Shown here: positions 53,205 through 61,829 of the stretch, one piece after another
Position numbering within the stretch: position 1 is the stretch's first letter
How the letters are laid out: each line of letters opens with the position of its first letter
Virus record (IMG/VR): IMGVR_UViG_3300017971_000190
Coordinates: 157,680 to 221,679 of that record
DNA: 64,000 bases
Origin: a virus
Reading direction: 5' to 3' (one strand)
Program-made: the position numbers and the translations under genes
Notes under the pieces: generated by a model
What the model was told of the DNA's origin: nothing
Database searches by the model: none
What the model saw: only the letters and a program-made list of their open reading frames with translations

Positions 53205-55661
53205 TCACAATGCACCTTCTGTTGATAACATCTTTGCTGCTAAACGTCGGTATTTCTTTGGAGGAGCTGTTGAAGTATAAAGTTTACTTACATTGTTTTC
53301 TCGAATTGACCACCAAGTCTGGTCCCATACTGAACTGTTAATCACTTCAGGTCTATGACTTATTACAAATATAGAAGAGAATCTTTCTTTAAGCATTTCT
53401 AAAATGGAGAGTAGGCTTTCTTCTCCAGGAGGATCTAAATTACCAAAAGGTTCGTCAATAATCAAAATATTAAAAGAGCTATCTGTATAAAGCTCTTTTA
53501 AATCTCTCATTCCAAGTAGGAAAGCTAACCCAGCTTTATGTTTCTCTCCACCGCTCAATAACTGACTCTTAACTGATGATTTTCTACCTTTACGACAAAG
53601 ATAGAACTGAAGATTATTTTCTCCTCCGAATTCTAAGCTTACTTTCTTACGAGGCCATAACATGGAAGAATAGGCAGGAATTGTTTTTTCAGTGGCCTCT
53701 TTTAAAATATGTTGAAATCTAGCTTGTTTCATTCCTTGGGGATGAAAAGCAGTTTTAAGAGCCTTGAAACACGTTAGTTTATTCTGTAATTTAGAACTTT
53801 CTTTTAATTTGGAAGTTAGTTCTGAAATCCTTTCCAATAGACTTTTTATGTGATTTATTTTTATTTCTAATTTGGCTGCTTTGCTGCTATATTTTTTGTA
53901 TCGGCTACTCAAAGTTCTTACATCAGTTTTTAATTGCTGAACTGTTTTCGATACTTCATTTTTGTTTCCTCTTGGAAGAGGTTTAAGCTCCAAGTTAATA
54001 CGTCGTATTTTAATAACTACCTCTACCAATTTTTTAAGCTCTCGATAATTATTCCTGATTTTAGGCAGTTTTGTTTTAATGTCTTCCAAATTTCCTTCAG
54101 GTAGTGCTTCTAACAATGTCTCTAAACGTTCTTTTTGCTTTACAAGTTCAAGAATGGATGACAACTTACGTTCTTTTTTCTGAAGTTTAGTTATTTTAGT
54201 GTTTATTTCTTGAAGTGTGGAATCACAGTCAATAGTCTTTAGTTGATCTGCCAACCTAAGATATTGTTCATAAGATTCGAGAGATGACTTGAGTTTGAAA
54301 TTTCTACGTTTTTTCTTTTTTAATGCATCTCTCGAAGAAGCCAACTTAATTTGCAGTTCATCAACTTGTTCTTTAGTTAGATTTCTAGCTTGACCACATG
54401 TTGGGCAAACACCTTTTTCCAATCTATGATTAACAGATTTTATTGTACTGGTTAATTCTGCTATTGCAGAAATTTGAGCTTCGTTTTCTTCTTGAAGCTT
54501 ATGAATATTCGTTGGTGGTTTTTCGATTTGGGAAAGGTCTTCTTGCAGTTCTAGTTTCTTCTCTGCTTTTGGTAGCTCTACAACTTTTAAATGGTGTAAA
54601 GTTGTTTTTAGGCTAGTTAAGTCTTCTTCTATAGATTCCAATGATTCAATTTCTTCTAAAGACTCATCTAATTTACTTAACTGACTTTCAATAACAGATC
54701 TTCTTCTAAGATCTTCTTCTTGATTTTCAAGAGTGATTTTCTTTTTAGCTAAATTTTTGAGAGACTCTTGCAAAGATTTAAGTGCAACTTTAGTAAGTTG
54801 TTTTTTCTGTTCAAATTTAGGTTTCAGAAGATGGTCGTATTTAGACCATAAAGTTTGCAGTTCTTCCTCTTTGGTAAAACGCAGCTTAAGAGATGCTAGT
54901 AATTCTTGCTGCTCCTCTAATTCGTTTTGAGTTGCAATAAAACCTGCCTGCATAGCATCTGCTTTTTGAGCTGCTTTTACGTACTTATTTTTTAGGGTTT
55001 TAAGCTTGCCTGCTTTTTCTAACTGACTTTCTATTTCTTCAATTTGAGCTTTTAATCTATCAAGTTGAGAAATTTCAGTTTCTACCAAACTAATTTGTGT
55101 ATTTAATTGACTATAAAAATCATCGTAGACATTTAAACTAAACATTACGGTTAGTTTTTTACGACGTTCTCCGTCTTTACCGTGCAAGAGCACGTGATTC
55201 AAATCTTGGGTTAGATAAACTAAATTGAAGAAGCTAGTCTCATCAATCTGAAGAAGCTGGTCTCTAATCCAAGTATGAGGATGTTTTCTATGCTCTCTGG
55301 GTAAGATATCTTTTCCTGTATCTAAATCTAAAACTTCTACTTTATTGCCATATAGATTATGTTTTCTAAATTGATTAATTTGAATAGGTCGGTCATCTAT
55401 TTTTAAACGAAGACTTTTCTCCAAATTTTTCTTAGCTGAGAAATTAATAATATCGTCAGCTGTATCTTTCTTTCCGCTTTTTCCTACAAGTAAACGAGCT
55501 AAGCTATCAGGAACTGTGCTTTTTCCAGATCCTAAAAATCCCCCATCATCTAAATTTAAACCTCTATGTATAACTAAACCCTGATTAGCCAAAGGAATTT
55601 CAGCTGACAAATAAATAGAGGCATTTCTCAGCCTGAAATCTAACAATTCAATGGTAGGCAT
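53205..55661 (-). CDS. Rad50/SbcC/T4 gp46-like recombination ATPase, 818 aa
   Basis: SMC-type ATPase partner of the Mre11-like nuclease. Walker A is GFLGSGKST (41-49). A long coiled coil (about 195-660) is interrupted by a zinc hook, CPTC at 419-422. The ABC signature is LSGGEKHKAG (702-711) and Walker B is ILIIDEPFGN (731-740). All key elements are present and the length suits gp46/SbcC. With the protein at 59857 it would process DNA ends for recombination-dependent replication. Confidence 0.9.
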   Translation of the reverse strand: MPTIELLDFRLRNASIYLSAEIPLANQGLVIHRGLNLDDGGFLGSGKSTVPDSLARLLVGKSGKKDTADDIINFSAKKNLEKSLRLKIDDRPIQINQFRKHNLYGNKVEVLDLDTGKDILPREHRKHPHTWIRDQLLQIDETSFFNLVYLTQDLNHVLLHGKDGERRKKLTVMFSLNVYDDFYSQLNTQISLVETEISQLDRLKAQIEEIESQLEKAGKLKTLKNKYVKAAQKADAMQAGFIATQNELEEQQELLASLKLRFTKEEELQTLWSKYDHLLKPKFEQKKQLTKVALKSLQESLKNLAKKKITLENQEEDLRRRSVIESQLSKLDESLEEIESLESIEEDLTSLKTTLHHLKVVELPKAEKKLELQEDLSQIEKPPTNIHKLQEENEAQISAIAELTSTIKSVNHRLEKGVCPTCGQARNLTKEQVDELQIKLASSRDALKKKKRRNFKLKSSLESYEQYLRLADQLKTIDCDSTLQEINTKITKLQKKERKLSSILELVKQKERLETLLEALPEGNLEDIKTKLPKIRNNYRELKKLVEVVIKIRRINLELKPLPRGNKNEVSKTVQQLKTDVRTLSSRYKKYSSKAAKLEIKINHIKSLLERISELTSKLKESSKLQNKLTCFKALKTAFHPQGMKQARFQHILKEATEKTIPAYSSMLWPRKKVSLEFGGENNLQFYLCRKGRKSSVKSQLLSGGEKHKAGLAFLLGMRDLKELYTDSSFNILIIDEPFGNLDPPGEESLLSILEMLKERFSSIFVISHRPEVINSSVWDQTWWSIRENNVSKLYTSTAPPKKYRRLAAKMLSTEGAL

Positions 55662-55678
55662 GGTGTGGTAGGAAAGAG

Positions 55679-55885
55679 TTAGGAGTTGAGCTTTTTGATA
55701 AAAGCTGCTAACGTAGTTATTGGAATAAGACGCCTACTTCTTTTTCGCAATCCAGAATTTAAATGTTCAATTTGCTCATCTTCCAGTTGTACAGATACAA
55801 GTATTTTAGAGGGGTCTTCTTCAAATTGTTTTCCAACATCTCTTACATTTCGTCCAACAATACCTTCATAATTTTTTTTAGGCAT
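55679..55885 (-). CDS. Small hypothetical protein, 68 aa
   Basis: ATG at 55885 (MPKKNYEGIVGRNVRD) begins one base after the previous stop, so it is preferred to an in-frame start inside that gene. The protein has a strand-rich centre (SKILVSVQLEDEQIEHL) and a basic C-terminal half (RKRSRRLIPITTL). Coupled to its neighbours; function unknown. Confidence 0.5.
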   Translation of the reverse strand: MPKKNYEGIVGRNVRDVGKQFEEDPSKILVSVQLEDEQIEHLNSGLRKRSRRLIPITTLAAFIKKLNS

Positions 55886-55886
55886 T

Positions 55887-56126
55887 TTATTTTCCAGCTG
55901 TTCTATGCGATTCGATCTCACTTTCTAAACGAGAAAGAGCCGCTGGAATAGGATCAAATTCAATCTCACCGTTTTTGCTGGTTCCAGTACAAGAACCATT
56001 AAGACAATGCGCTACAACCGGTACCCCATAATTGGTGAGCTTGTAAGGATTTTCTGTGTCGATAATTCTATAGTCTTTAATTTCCGCTAAAAAATGTCTA
56101 GTACCACCACAAACTTTACAACGCAT
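55887..56126 (-). CDS. Small zinc-binding protein, 79 aa
   Basis: CKVCGGTRHF at the N terminus and CLNGSCTG later provide two pairs of cysteines (residues 3, 6 and about 40, 45), enough for a zinc ribbon. The remainder is short and helical. It lies between the clamp loader and the Rad50-like gene. Perhaps a nucleic-acid-binding adaptor; unknown. Confidence 0.55.
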   Translation of the reverse strand: MRCKVCGGTRHFLAEIKDYRIIDTENPYKLTNYGVPVVAHCLNGSCTGTSKNGEIEFDPIPAALSRLESEIESHRTAGK

Positions 56127-56131
56127 AGGTC

Positions 56132-57298
56132 TTACTTCCTTTTCTTCCCCCAGGTTGATTTTCCAATAGAAATTGCTTCGATAGCCACACTTTCCAAAAC
56201 TGCATGAGCATTGATTGTATAGCTTTTAATAGATGCTTGAGCAGAAAGTAGGAGCTTGAGCATAGTATTAATATCTTGAATATGTTTAAGAGCTACCTCA
56301 CGTCCTACATGTTGTACATTTTTGACCGCCCAAAATTTAGATCTATCAGTAAGTTTTTTATCCACCCAACTAGTAAGTAACAAATGCAAAATTAAAACTA
56401 TTTGATCAATAAAAGATGTATGGTTTTCTACACTATTTACAGCTTGAAAAGCCAATGCTAAATCGAGAGAGAAAAGAGCACTGACATAATCTTGAGAAGC
56501 CAAGTAAGGCTTAGCCGCAGCACTCTCGCGAAGTATGGTTGGAAGATGTTTTTTAATATCAACTGACTTGCCTGCTGTCCTAACATAATTTACCACACTC
56601 TCTAACAGAATCAAGGCATCTCTTGGATGACCGTTAACCACACCAGCTATTTCTTGTCTAGTCTTTTTTGTTAAGTTCAATCCCTCTTTTTTGCCTATTC
56701 GGAGAAGTAATTTAGATGTAAGAGCCGGAGAAATAGGACGTAGTATAAATTTAGTAGCTCTACTACGGATAGTATTAGGCAACTTTTCTGGTTCAGTGGT
56801 ACAAAGAATAAATCGACTATCCCCAGGAGGATGTTCAAATGTTTTAAGAGCTGCTTGCCAAGCAGGACCAGTAATTTGGTGACACTCGTCCAGAATAAAA
56901 ATTTTGTAACGAGTAATAGGAGCATATTCGGCTTGCTCCTGAAGATTCCGCATATCTTCTATTTTTCGTTTATCAGCTGCATCTATTTCTTTAACATCTG
57001 GATGGGTACCTGTCCCCATTATAACAGAGCGCATAGCCTTACAACTATCACATTTTCGGCAAGGTTCACCCTGAGGAGTGAGTTTTTCACAATTGGCATA
57101 GAGAGCAATTAACCTAGCGAGGGTAGTTTTACCAGAGCTGTAAGGACCGGCTAAAAGAATAGTAGGTGGAATAGTTTTTGCTTCTACCATTCCTCTAATT
57201 TTTTGAACAGCTAAGTCTTGTCCAATTACCGTTTTAAGAGAACGAGGACGGTATTTGATAGCAAGAGATATATTTTTTGGGGCGTTTTCGGTTGTCAT
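56132..57298 (-). CDS. Clamp-loader ATPase, DnaX/T4 gp44-like, 388 aa
   Basis: AAA+ ATPase that loads the sliding clamp. 'YRPRSLKTVIGQDLAV' opens the fold; Walker A is GPYSSGKTTLA (51-61); a zinc-binding set (C70, C80, C83, C86) matches the DnaX insertion; Walker B is FILDECH (134-140); sensor 1 (CTTEPEKLP) and an arginine-finger SRA motif follow. Start overlaps the methyltransferase stop (ATGA). No separate small clamp-loader subunit is evident in the window. Confidence 0.9.
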   Translation of the reverse strand: MTTENAPKNISLAIKYRPRSLKTVIGQDLAVQKIRGMVEAKTIPPTILLAGPYSSGKTTLARLIALYANCEKLTPQGEPCRKCDSCKAMRSVIMGTGTHPDVKEIDAADKRKIEDMRNLQEQAEYAPITRYKIFILDECHQITGPAWQAALKTFEHPPGDSRFILCTTEPEKLPNTIRSRATKFILRPISPALTSKLLLRIGKKEGLNLTKKTRQEIAGVVNGHPRDALILLESVVNYVRTAGKSVDIKKHLPTILRESAAAKPYLASQDYVSALFSLDLALAFQAVNSVENHTSFIDQIVLILHLLLTSWVDKKLTDRSKFWAVKNVQHVGREVALKHIQDINTMLKLLLSAQASIKSYTINAHAVLESVAIEAISIGKSTWGKKRK

Positions 57299-58929
57299 GA
57301 CTTCTTCTTTACAAACAGTTTAGTCGGTTTTCCAATACGACGTTTTGCAATTCGAGCATACTCTTTATTTAACTCCATACCAATAAAAGTACGATTAAGA
57401 AGGCGAGCTGCTATACCTGTAGTTCCGCTACCACAATACGGATCTAAAACAATATCTCCAGGACGTGACCCGAGAGTAATTAAATAACTCATAAGTGTAA
57501 CGGGTTTTACCGTTGGATGGTGATTTGCCATTTTAGAAGGTGGTTTACCATCAATACGAGATGGTTTTTTCATCCTTCTACCTCTATGCCTAGCAATAGG
57601 ATCGCTTATTTTTTCCGGTAAATCTTCTAAACCAACATTCTTTTCTTTTTTACTAGGTTTAGGAACAATAAGAAAAGGAAAAGTCTTTTGAGCTTTACTA
57701 GGTAAGTCATTTACAAATTTTAAAAACCAAGCATCTAAATCAAAATAACGAGAAAATGAACCAGAATCTCCAATAGTTTCAGCATTGGTTTTCTTGGGCA
57801 TTTTACCACTATATCCTTTTCTATTTCTACGCTTAGTATTGGCTTTCATTTTACCACTAGTTCGTTTAAAACCATCATTTAAACTGTCATCACTTACAAG
57901 AATATTAGCAGGGAAACGACCCTCAGACGACATATAATAATCTACACCGGACCATACATAAGAATCATCGTTGAAATTATTCCCTGGTACACCTATATTA
58001 AGCACTGTTACAAAATCTTTAGTAGGAATTCTACAATCTCCCAACCAAGTACAACCTTTACCATTTACCAAAGCTTGAGTAAGAAATGTCTTAAAGGTGG
58101 TATTTTTGTATGGTTTACTTTCCAGTTTTTTCTTACCGCACCACACTTCATCTTTTAAATCAGGATTAAGAGCCAAACGTCGTTTAACTGTTTTACCAAT
58201 TTTGATATATTTTTTGGACCCGTATTTTTTCTGCAAAGCTGCAATTTGTTTTTTAGTTTTCAGTTTCCTTACGCTAGTGTACCAATAATCCCAACCAATG
58301 CTCTGATAGAGTTGTTCTCTTGTCACTTTTTCGATTGGTTTCATTACGCATAAGATGACTTCTGTGGCGGGTTTGGGTTGGAATCCTCCAAAAGATCCAT
58401 CCAGTTTTTTTGCTTCTGGAGTAGTTGGAATTGTATCGTCTGGTTGATCTTGAACAACTCCAAATTTTGTTTCTCTTTTTTCTTTGTACCGTTTTCCTTT
58501 ATAACCACCTTTTTTAGAATTCGGATTACTAGAGCTTAATCCAGATTTTTTACGTTTTTTATCGGCTTTCTTATCAGCTTCTTTACTAAGATTAGTACCT
58601 TTATTCATTCCTGTAGCAAATGTCCAGTAAAGACTGGTGAAATTGGTTTCAAATCCAGCCTCTTGTAAATTTAAAATCATTTTGCTGAGACAGTCTTGAC
58701 GAGGAATGCATTGTACAAAAGCGAAGCCACCAGGTTTAAGGACTCTAAAACATTCTTTCCAAACTTCAACAGGTGGTACAGCCTTATCCCAAAAAGGTTT
58801 AGATGCCATAAAGTTCAATCCATAAGGTGGATCTGTAACAATTAAGTCTACACAATTTCCAAAAGGAATGGATTTTAATCGCTCTAAACAGTCCCCCTGA
58901 TAAATGTGGTAATGACATTGTAAAGACAT
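57295..58929 (-). CDS. DNA methyltransferase with central insertion, 544 aa
   Basis: Amino-methyltransferase of the beta order: the catalytic motif TDPPYGLNF (DPPY 33-36) comes first and the S-adenosylmethionine-binding motif DPYCGSGTTG (496-505) last, followed by FIGMELNKEYA. N6-adenine or N4-cytosine would be the target. The roughly 300 residues between are long for the family and Lys-rich, probably carrying target recognition. It may protect phage DNA from host restriction or mark it for packaging. No cognate nuclease is seen. Confidence 0.85.
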   Translation of the reverse strand: MSLQCHYHIYQGDCLERLKSIPFGNCVDLIVTDPPYGLNFMASKPFWDKAVPPVEVWKECFRVLKPGGFAFVQCIPRQDCLSKMILNLQEAGFETNFTSLYWTFATGMNKGTNLSKEADKKADKKRKKSGLSSSNPNSKKGGYKGKRYKEKRETKFGVVQDQPDDTIPTTPEAKKLDGSFGGFQPKPATEVILCVMKPIEKVTREQLYQSIGWDYWYTSVRKLKTKKQIAALQKKYGSKKYIKIGKTVKRRLALNPDLKDEVWCGKKKLESKPYKNTTFKTFLTQALVNGKGCTWLGDCRIPTKDFVTVLNIGVPGNNFNDDSYVWSGVDYYMSSEGRFPANILVSDDSLNDGFKRTSGKMKANTKRRNRKGYSGKMPKKTNAETIGDSGSFSRYFDLDAWFLKFVNDLPSKAQKTFPFLIVPKPSKKEKNVGLEDLPEKISDPIARHRGRRMKKPSRIDGKPPSKMANHHPTVKPVTLMSYLITLGSRPGDIVLDPYCGSGTTGIAARLLNRTFIGMELNKEYARIAKRRIGKPTKLFVKKKS

Positions 58930-58936
58930 TTAAAAA

Positions 58937-59857
58937 CTAGTCGGCAAAAACTCTGGCAAATATTTCCTCTGGGCTTTTATCACTAGTGAATCCAGAAGCA
59001 GCTTTGTGTCCACCACCTCCAAAATGCTGGGCAAAAGAAGAGACGTCAAAACCATTATCACTAGCTCTCAAACTATAAACGTACTCACCGTCATTTTTCT
59101 GAAACCAACACACTCCCATATCACAACCTTTTACTAAGGCCAACTCTTCTCCAACTTCACTTTGCAGAATAGGACTATTGGCAATCATAACTTTAACAAC
59201 AGAAAAACCAGGAACAGAAGCTGCAACTCCAGGCCACGCTCCAGCTAGTAAAGATTTTTTCTGTTGATCTTGTGACCTTAAAATAGCTGCTCCATAACCA
59301 GAAACAGCATTTGGCAGTGTGGGTTCAGCGTCAGAAGATGTTTTAAGAAAATTTAGAATTTGAATCCAGGTTTCAATGTCTCTAGGCCAACTAGCTAACC
59401 ATGCGTTTACTTCTCTGCTTCCCAATAATTTCCATTGCCACAAATCTCTATCCTGAACGTAACCAACTAATTGTTCAAGAATAGATTTGATTTCTTTAAA
59501 CTCTTTGCTAGCAGCTGTAGGCAAACCTTTTACTAAATCAAATGCGAGTTGTGCTCCACTTCTGTTCATATCAAAAGTGGCAAAATCTAAACCTTCACAA
59601 TTGTTTTTAGCAGTTTCGTGATGATCTAAAACAATAAGATTGGAGGCAATTTCGTTCATGTGCACTAACGTATCTCGTGAATAACTAAAATCGACAATCC
59701 ATATGTCTCTATCTGTAATAACTTCATCTGGAGGAGGATCTTCTCCATATTGAGCAGACATGACTTCTGCTTTTTCACCCAAGCCTAAATAGAGAACAAG
59801 GGCTCCACAAATCCCATCACTACAACCCCGGTGATGTATAATCAAAGATTCTTCCAT
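58937..59857 (-). CDS. DHH-family phosphoesterase, 306 aa
   Basis: Metal ligands are visible: HRGCSDG (Asp14), WIVDFS (Asp56) and LDHHE (DHH 78-80); the C-terminal DHHA1-type motif is FGGGGHKAASG (279-289). Family members include RecJ nuclease and nano-RNase or cyclic dinucleotide hydrolases. The compact size suits the latter, but location between Mre11-like and methyltransferase genes also suits a DNA end-processing role. The start overlaps the upstream stop (TAATG). Confidence 0.8.
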   Translation of the reverse strand: MEESLIIHHRGCSDGICGALVLYLGLGEKAEVMSAQYGEDPPPDEVITDRDIWIVDFSYSRDTLVHMNEIASNLIVLDHHETAKNNCEGLDFATFDMNRSGAQLAFDLVKGLPTAASKEFKEIKSILEQLVGYVQDRDLWQWKLLGSREVNAWLASWPRDIETWIQILNFLKTSSDAEPTLPNAVSGYGAAILRSQDQQKKSLLAGAWPGVAASVPGFSVVKVMIANSPILQSEVGEELALVKGCDMGVCWFQKNDGEYVYSLRASDNGFDVSSFAQHFGGGGHKAASGFTSDKSPEEIFARVFAD

Positions 59858-60918
59858 TAGACTTTTTTCTTTCGCTTGTATTGTTTAGGAATAGGAACTT
59901 TAACACCTAAACTTTTTCCAATTTTCCTCAAATACCGCCAGCTGCGACCTTTCATCTTGTGGCTTAATCCAGCTTCATCTAAGTAGTCGTCAAGTTGAGC
60001 AAATAATCCAAACTCTATATTTTCTAGATTGCTTGTTCTTTGACGTTTAAACAACTTAGCATTTGGATGATATTTAACATTTGGAGGCAATTCTCCAACA
60101 GCAGCATCTGCGAGAGTTTCGGGTTCAAAATCTATAAAAGCATCTGACGGAATTTCTTCTGGTAATTTTGAACAATGTATAAGCGGTGAGCTAGTAATTG
60201 GAATAATTTCAGGTTCGGTAGGATTATCTGTATCTACTAAAAGAACACCTTTGGGTAATTTTTCATCAAAGCGAGTTTGATGAGGTGAACCACTATACCA
60301 GGCATTGGAGATTATCTTTTGGCACTTGTGAACATCTCCCAAAGCCCAGTAGGTAACTCTTGGAAACAAATTTTCCACAAGTACAATTTGTCCCCCTTTT
60401 TCTTTTACAAAACCTGTATCTGTTTTTGCCCCTCTTAGATATTCATGAAGTACAACCACAATAGGTAAATCATCTTCTGGAATATTTTCTAAGATAGCTT
60501 CAAGCAGTAACCTAAATTCGTTATTAGTCCAGTCTGCAAAAGGGAACAGAATAAAATAACAACCCTTTTTCTTAAAGAAAGAAGGGTAATTATCATAAAC
60601 AAAATGTTTTTTATGTTTTATTTTAGAAAGATAGCTAAGGGACGTATCCCCCAAATCTTCAGATCTATCTTCATGATTTCCGCTTATAGCAATAATAGGA
60701 AGGGGGCATGAACCAAGCCAATCGCTCAATAGTTGCCGTTCAAGGTGAGTAATACTTTTACTATGATAAATATCTCCAGCTACTACAATTAAATCAGCTT
60801 CATGTATAACAGCAATATCAGTTATACTCTGAAGTGTCTTCTCCACCCTCCTTAAAAATCCATCAAATTCTCTAAGGGCATTCAGGTGAATATCCGCCGT
60901 ATGGAGGAAACGAGTCAC
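59857..60918 (-). CDS. Mre11/SbcD/T4 gp47-like nuclease, 353 aa
   Basis: Calcineurin-type phosphoesterase with the metal motifs in order: FLHTADIHL (Asp9, His11), VVAGDIYH (Asp48), ISGNHED (about 79-85), VVLHEYLRG, and 'WALGDVHKCQKII'. It is the nuclease partner of the Rad50-like ATPase encoded 4 kb downstream in the same operon. The C terminus ends in a basic tail (KQYKRKKKV). Acts in recombination and end processing. Confidence 0.9.
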   Translation of the reverse strand: MTRFLHTADIHLNALREFDGFLRRVEKTLQSITDIAVIHEADLIVVAGDIYHSKSITHLERQLLSDWLGSCPLPIIAISGNHEDRSEDLGDTSLSYLSKIKHKKHFVYDNYPSFFKKKGCYFILFPFADWTNNEFRLLLEAILENIPEDDLPIVVVLHEYLRGAKTDTGFVKEKGGQIVLVENLFPRVTYWALGDVHKCQKIISNAWYSGSPHQTRFDEKLPKGVLLVDTDNPTEPEIIPITSSPLIHCSKLPEEIPSDAFIDFEPETLADAAVGELPPNVKYHPNAKLFKRQRTSNLENIEFGLFAQLDDYLDEAGLSHKMKGRSWRYLRKIGKSLGVKVPIPKQYKRKKKV

Positions 60919-60966
60919 TGAACTTAACCTGTTTAAGATTTAGAAGGAGGGTGGAAAAAGACCTAA

Positions 60967-61296
60967 TTAAAGGTCCCAGCCGCGCACAGTCTTACGACCA
61001 TTACGAAGGGTGCGAAGACACGCTTTTTTGATCATAGCATAAAGCTCATTGGCCAGCCATGCCTCAATATCTTTCTCAGCACGAAGACCGGTAGCTTTCA
61101 GCACTTCCTTAACCTTAGAAGTAGTCACAATTTTAACACCCACGTCTGCTTTCGCTTTCTTAATGCGAGCTTTTACCTGCTTTGCTGTAGGTGCATCACC
61201 AGCAGGAGTTCCAGCTTTCTTGTTTGTACTTCCCTTAGGACGCCCGCGCTTCTTAGGAGCTGCATCTGTTTTCTTTGTTCTCTTCTTTTTTGGCAT
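60967..61296 (-). CDS. AT-hook plus histone-fold protein, 109 aa
   Basis: The Lys-rich N terminus carries an AT-hook-like KKRGRPKGS (15-23). The C-terminal half reads like a histone fold: helix 1 TTSKVKEVLKATG, loop, long helix 2 IEAWLANELYAMIKKACLRT, then NGRKTVRGWDL, which matches the loop-2 'GRKTIKAEDI' of archaeal histones such as HMf. Helix 3 appears cut short. Histone-fold proteins wrap or bridge DNA. Placement among recombination genes suggests a phage chromatin protein. The fold is inferred by eye. Confidence 0.7.
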   Translation of the reverse strand: MPKKKRTKKTDAAPKKRGRPKGSTNKKAGTPAGDAPTAKQVKARIKKAKADVGVKIVTTSKVKEVLKATGLRAEKDIEAWLANELYAMIKKACLRTLRNGRKTVRGWDL

Positions 61297-61325
61297 TTGA
61301 TGTTTCCTTTCGTTGCCAAAGGTTG

Positions 61326-61829
61326 CTACGGTTCAGTTACAATCACAACCTTATTTGATTTTCCGAAGTACGATTTAACAATTTTTCTCACTTCTTTTTT
61401 CCAATTTAAACCACCATTCCCACACCCGGGTTTTGGTAATAACACTCTCCTCCAATTTCTTTTCAATATCAGTTTATTTAACTGTTTACAACTTGTTTCT
61501 ATAAGCTCTAAATCCGCTTTATCTTTCCAGTGATACTTAACAGGAAAGGATACAATATGCCACGGAACAGCCACCAAAAGAGGATCTGTTCTCCTAGGTA
61601 AAGAAAGATAAGGAACCGCAGCATCGTTTTTAGTTAGAACCCTAACTCTGTTTCCTTTTTTACTTAATTTAGTGCCTAGTAACTTTTGTAGACCATACCA
61701 AGAACGAGCCGCTTGAAGTGCGACTCCTCTCCCCATTACTGCACCACCATCTTTTTTAACATCTCCGTTGGTAGTAATAACAATGGCATCCGCTTTTTCG
61801 AGAAACATATTACAACGTTTAATTTTCAT
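61326..61829 (-). CDS. Macro-domain (ADP-ribose-binding) protein, 167 aa
   Basis: The macro fold is indicated by 'ADAIVITTNGDVKKDGGAVM' with GRGVALQA at the N terminus and 'RVLLPKPGCGNGGLNWKKE' near the C terminus. The pattern resembles ADP-ribose-1''-phosphate phosphatases and related binders. A phage enzyme could remove ADP-ribose used in host defence or recycle tRNA-splicing products; that is inference. It overlaps the RecA stop by one base (TAATG). Confidence 0.8.
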   Translation of the reverse strand: MKIKRCNMFLEKADAIVITTNGDVKKDGGAVMGRGVALQAARSWYGLQKLLGTKLSKKGNRVRVLTKNDAAVPYLSLPRRTDPLLVAVPWHIVSFPVKYHWKDKADLELIETSCKQLNKLILKRNWRRVLLPKPGCGNGGLNWKKEVRKIVKSYFGKSNKVVIVTEP

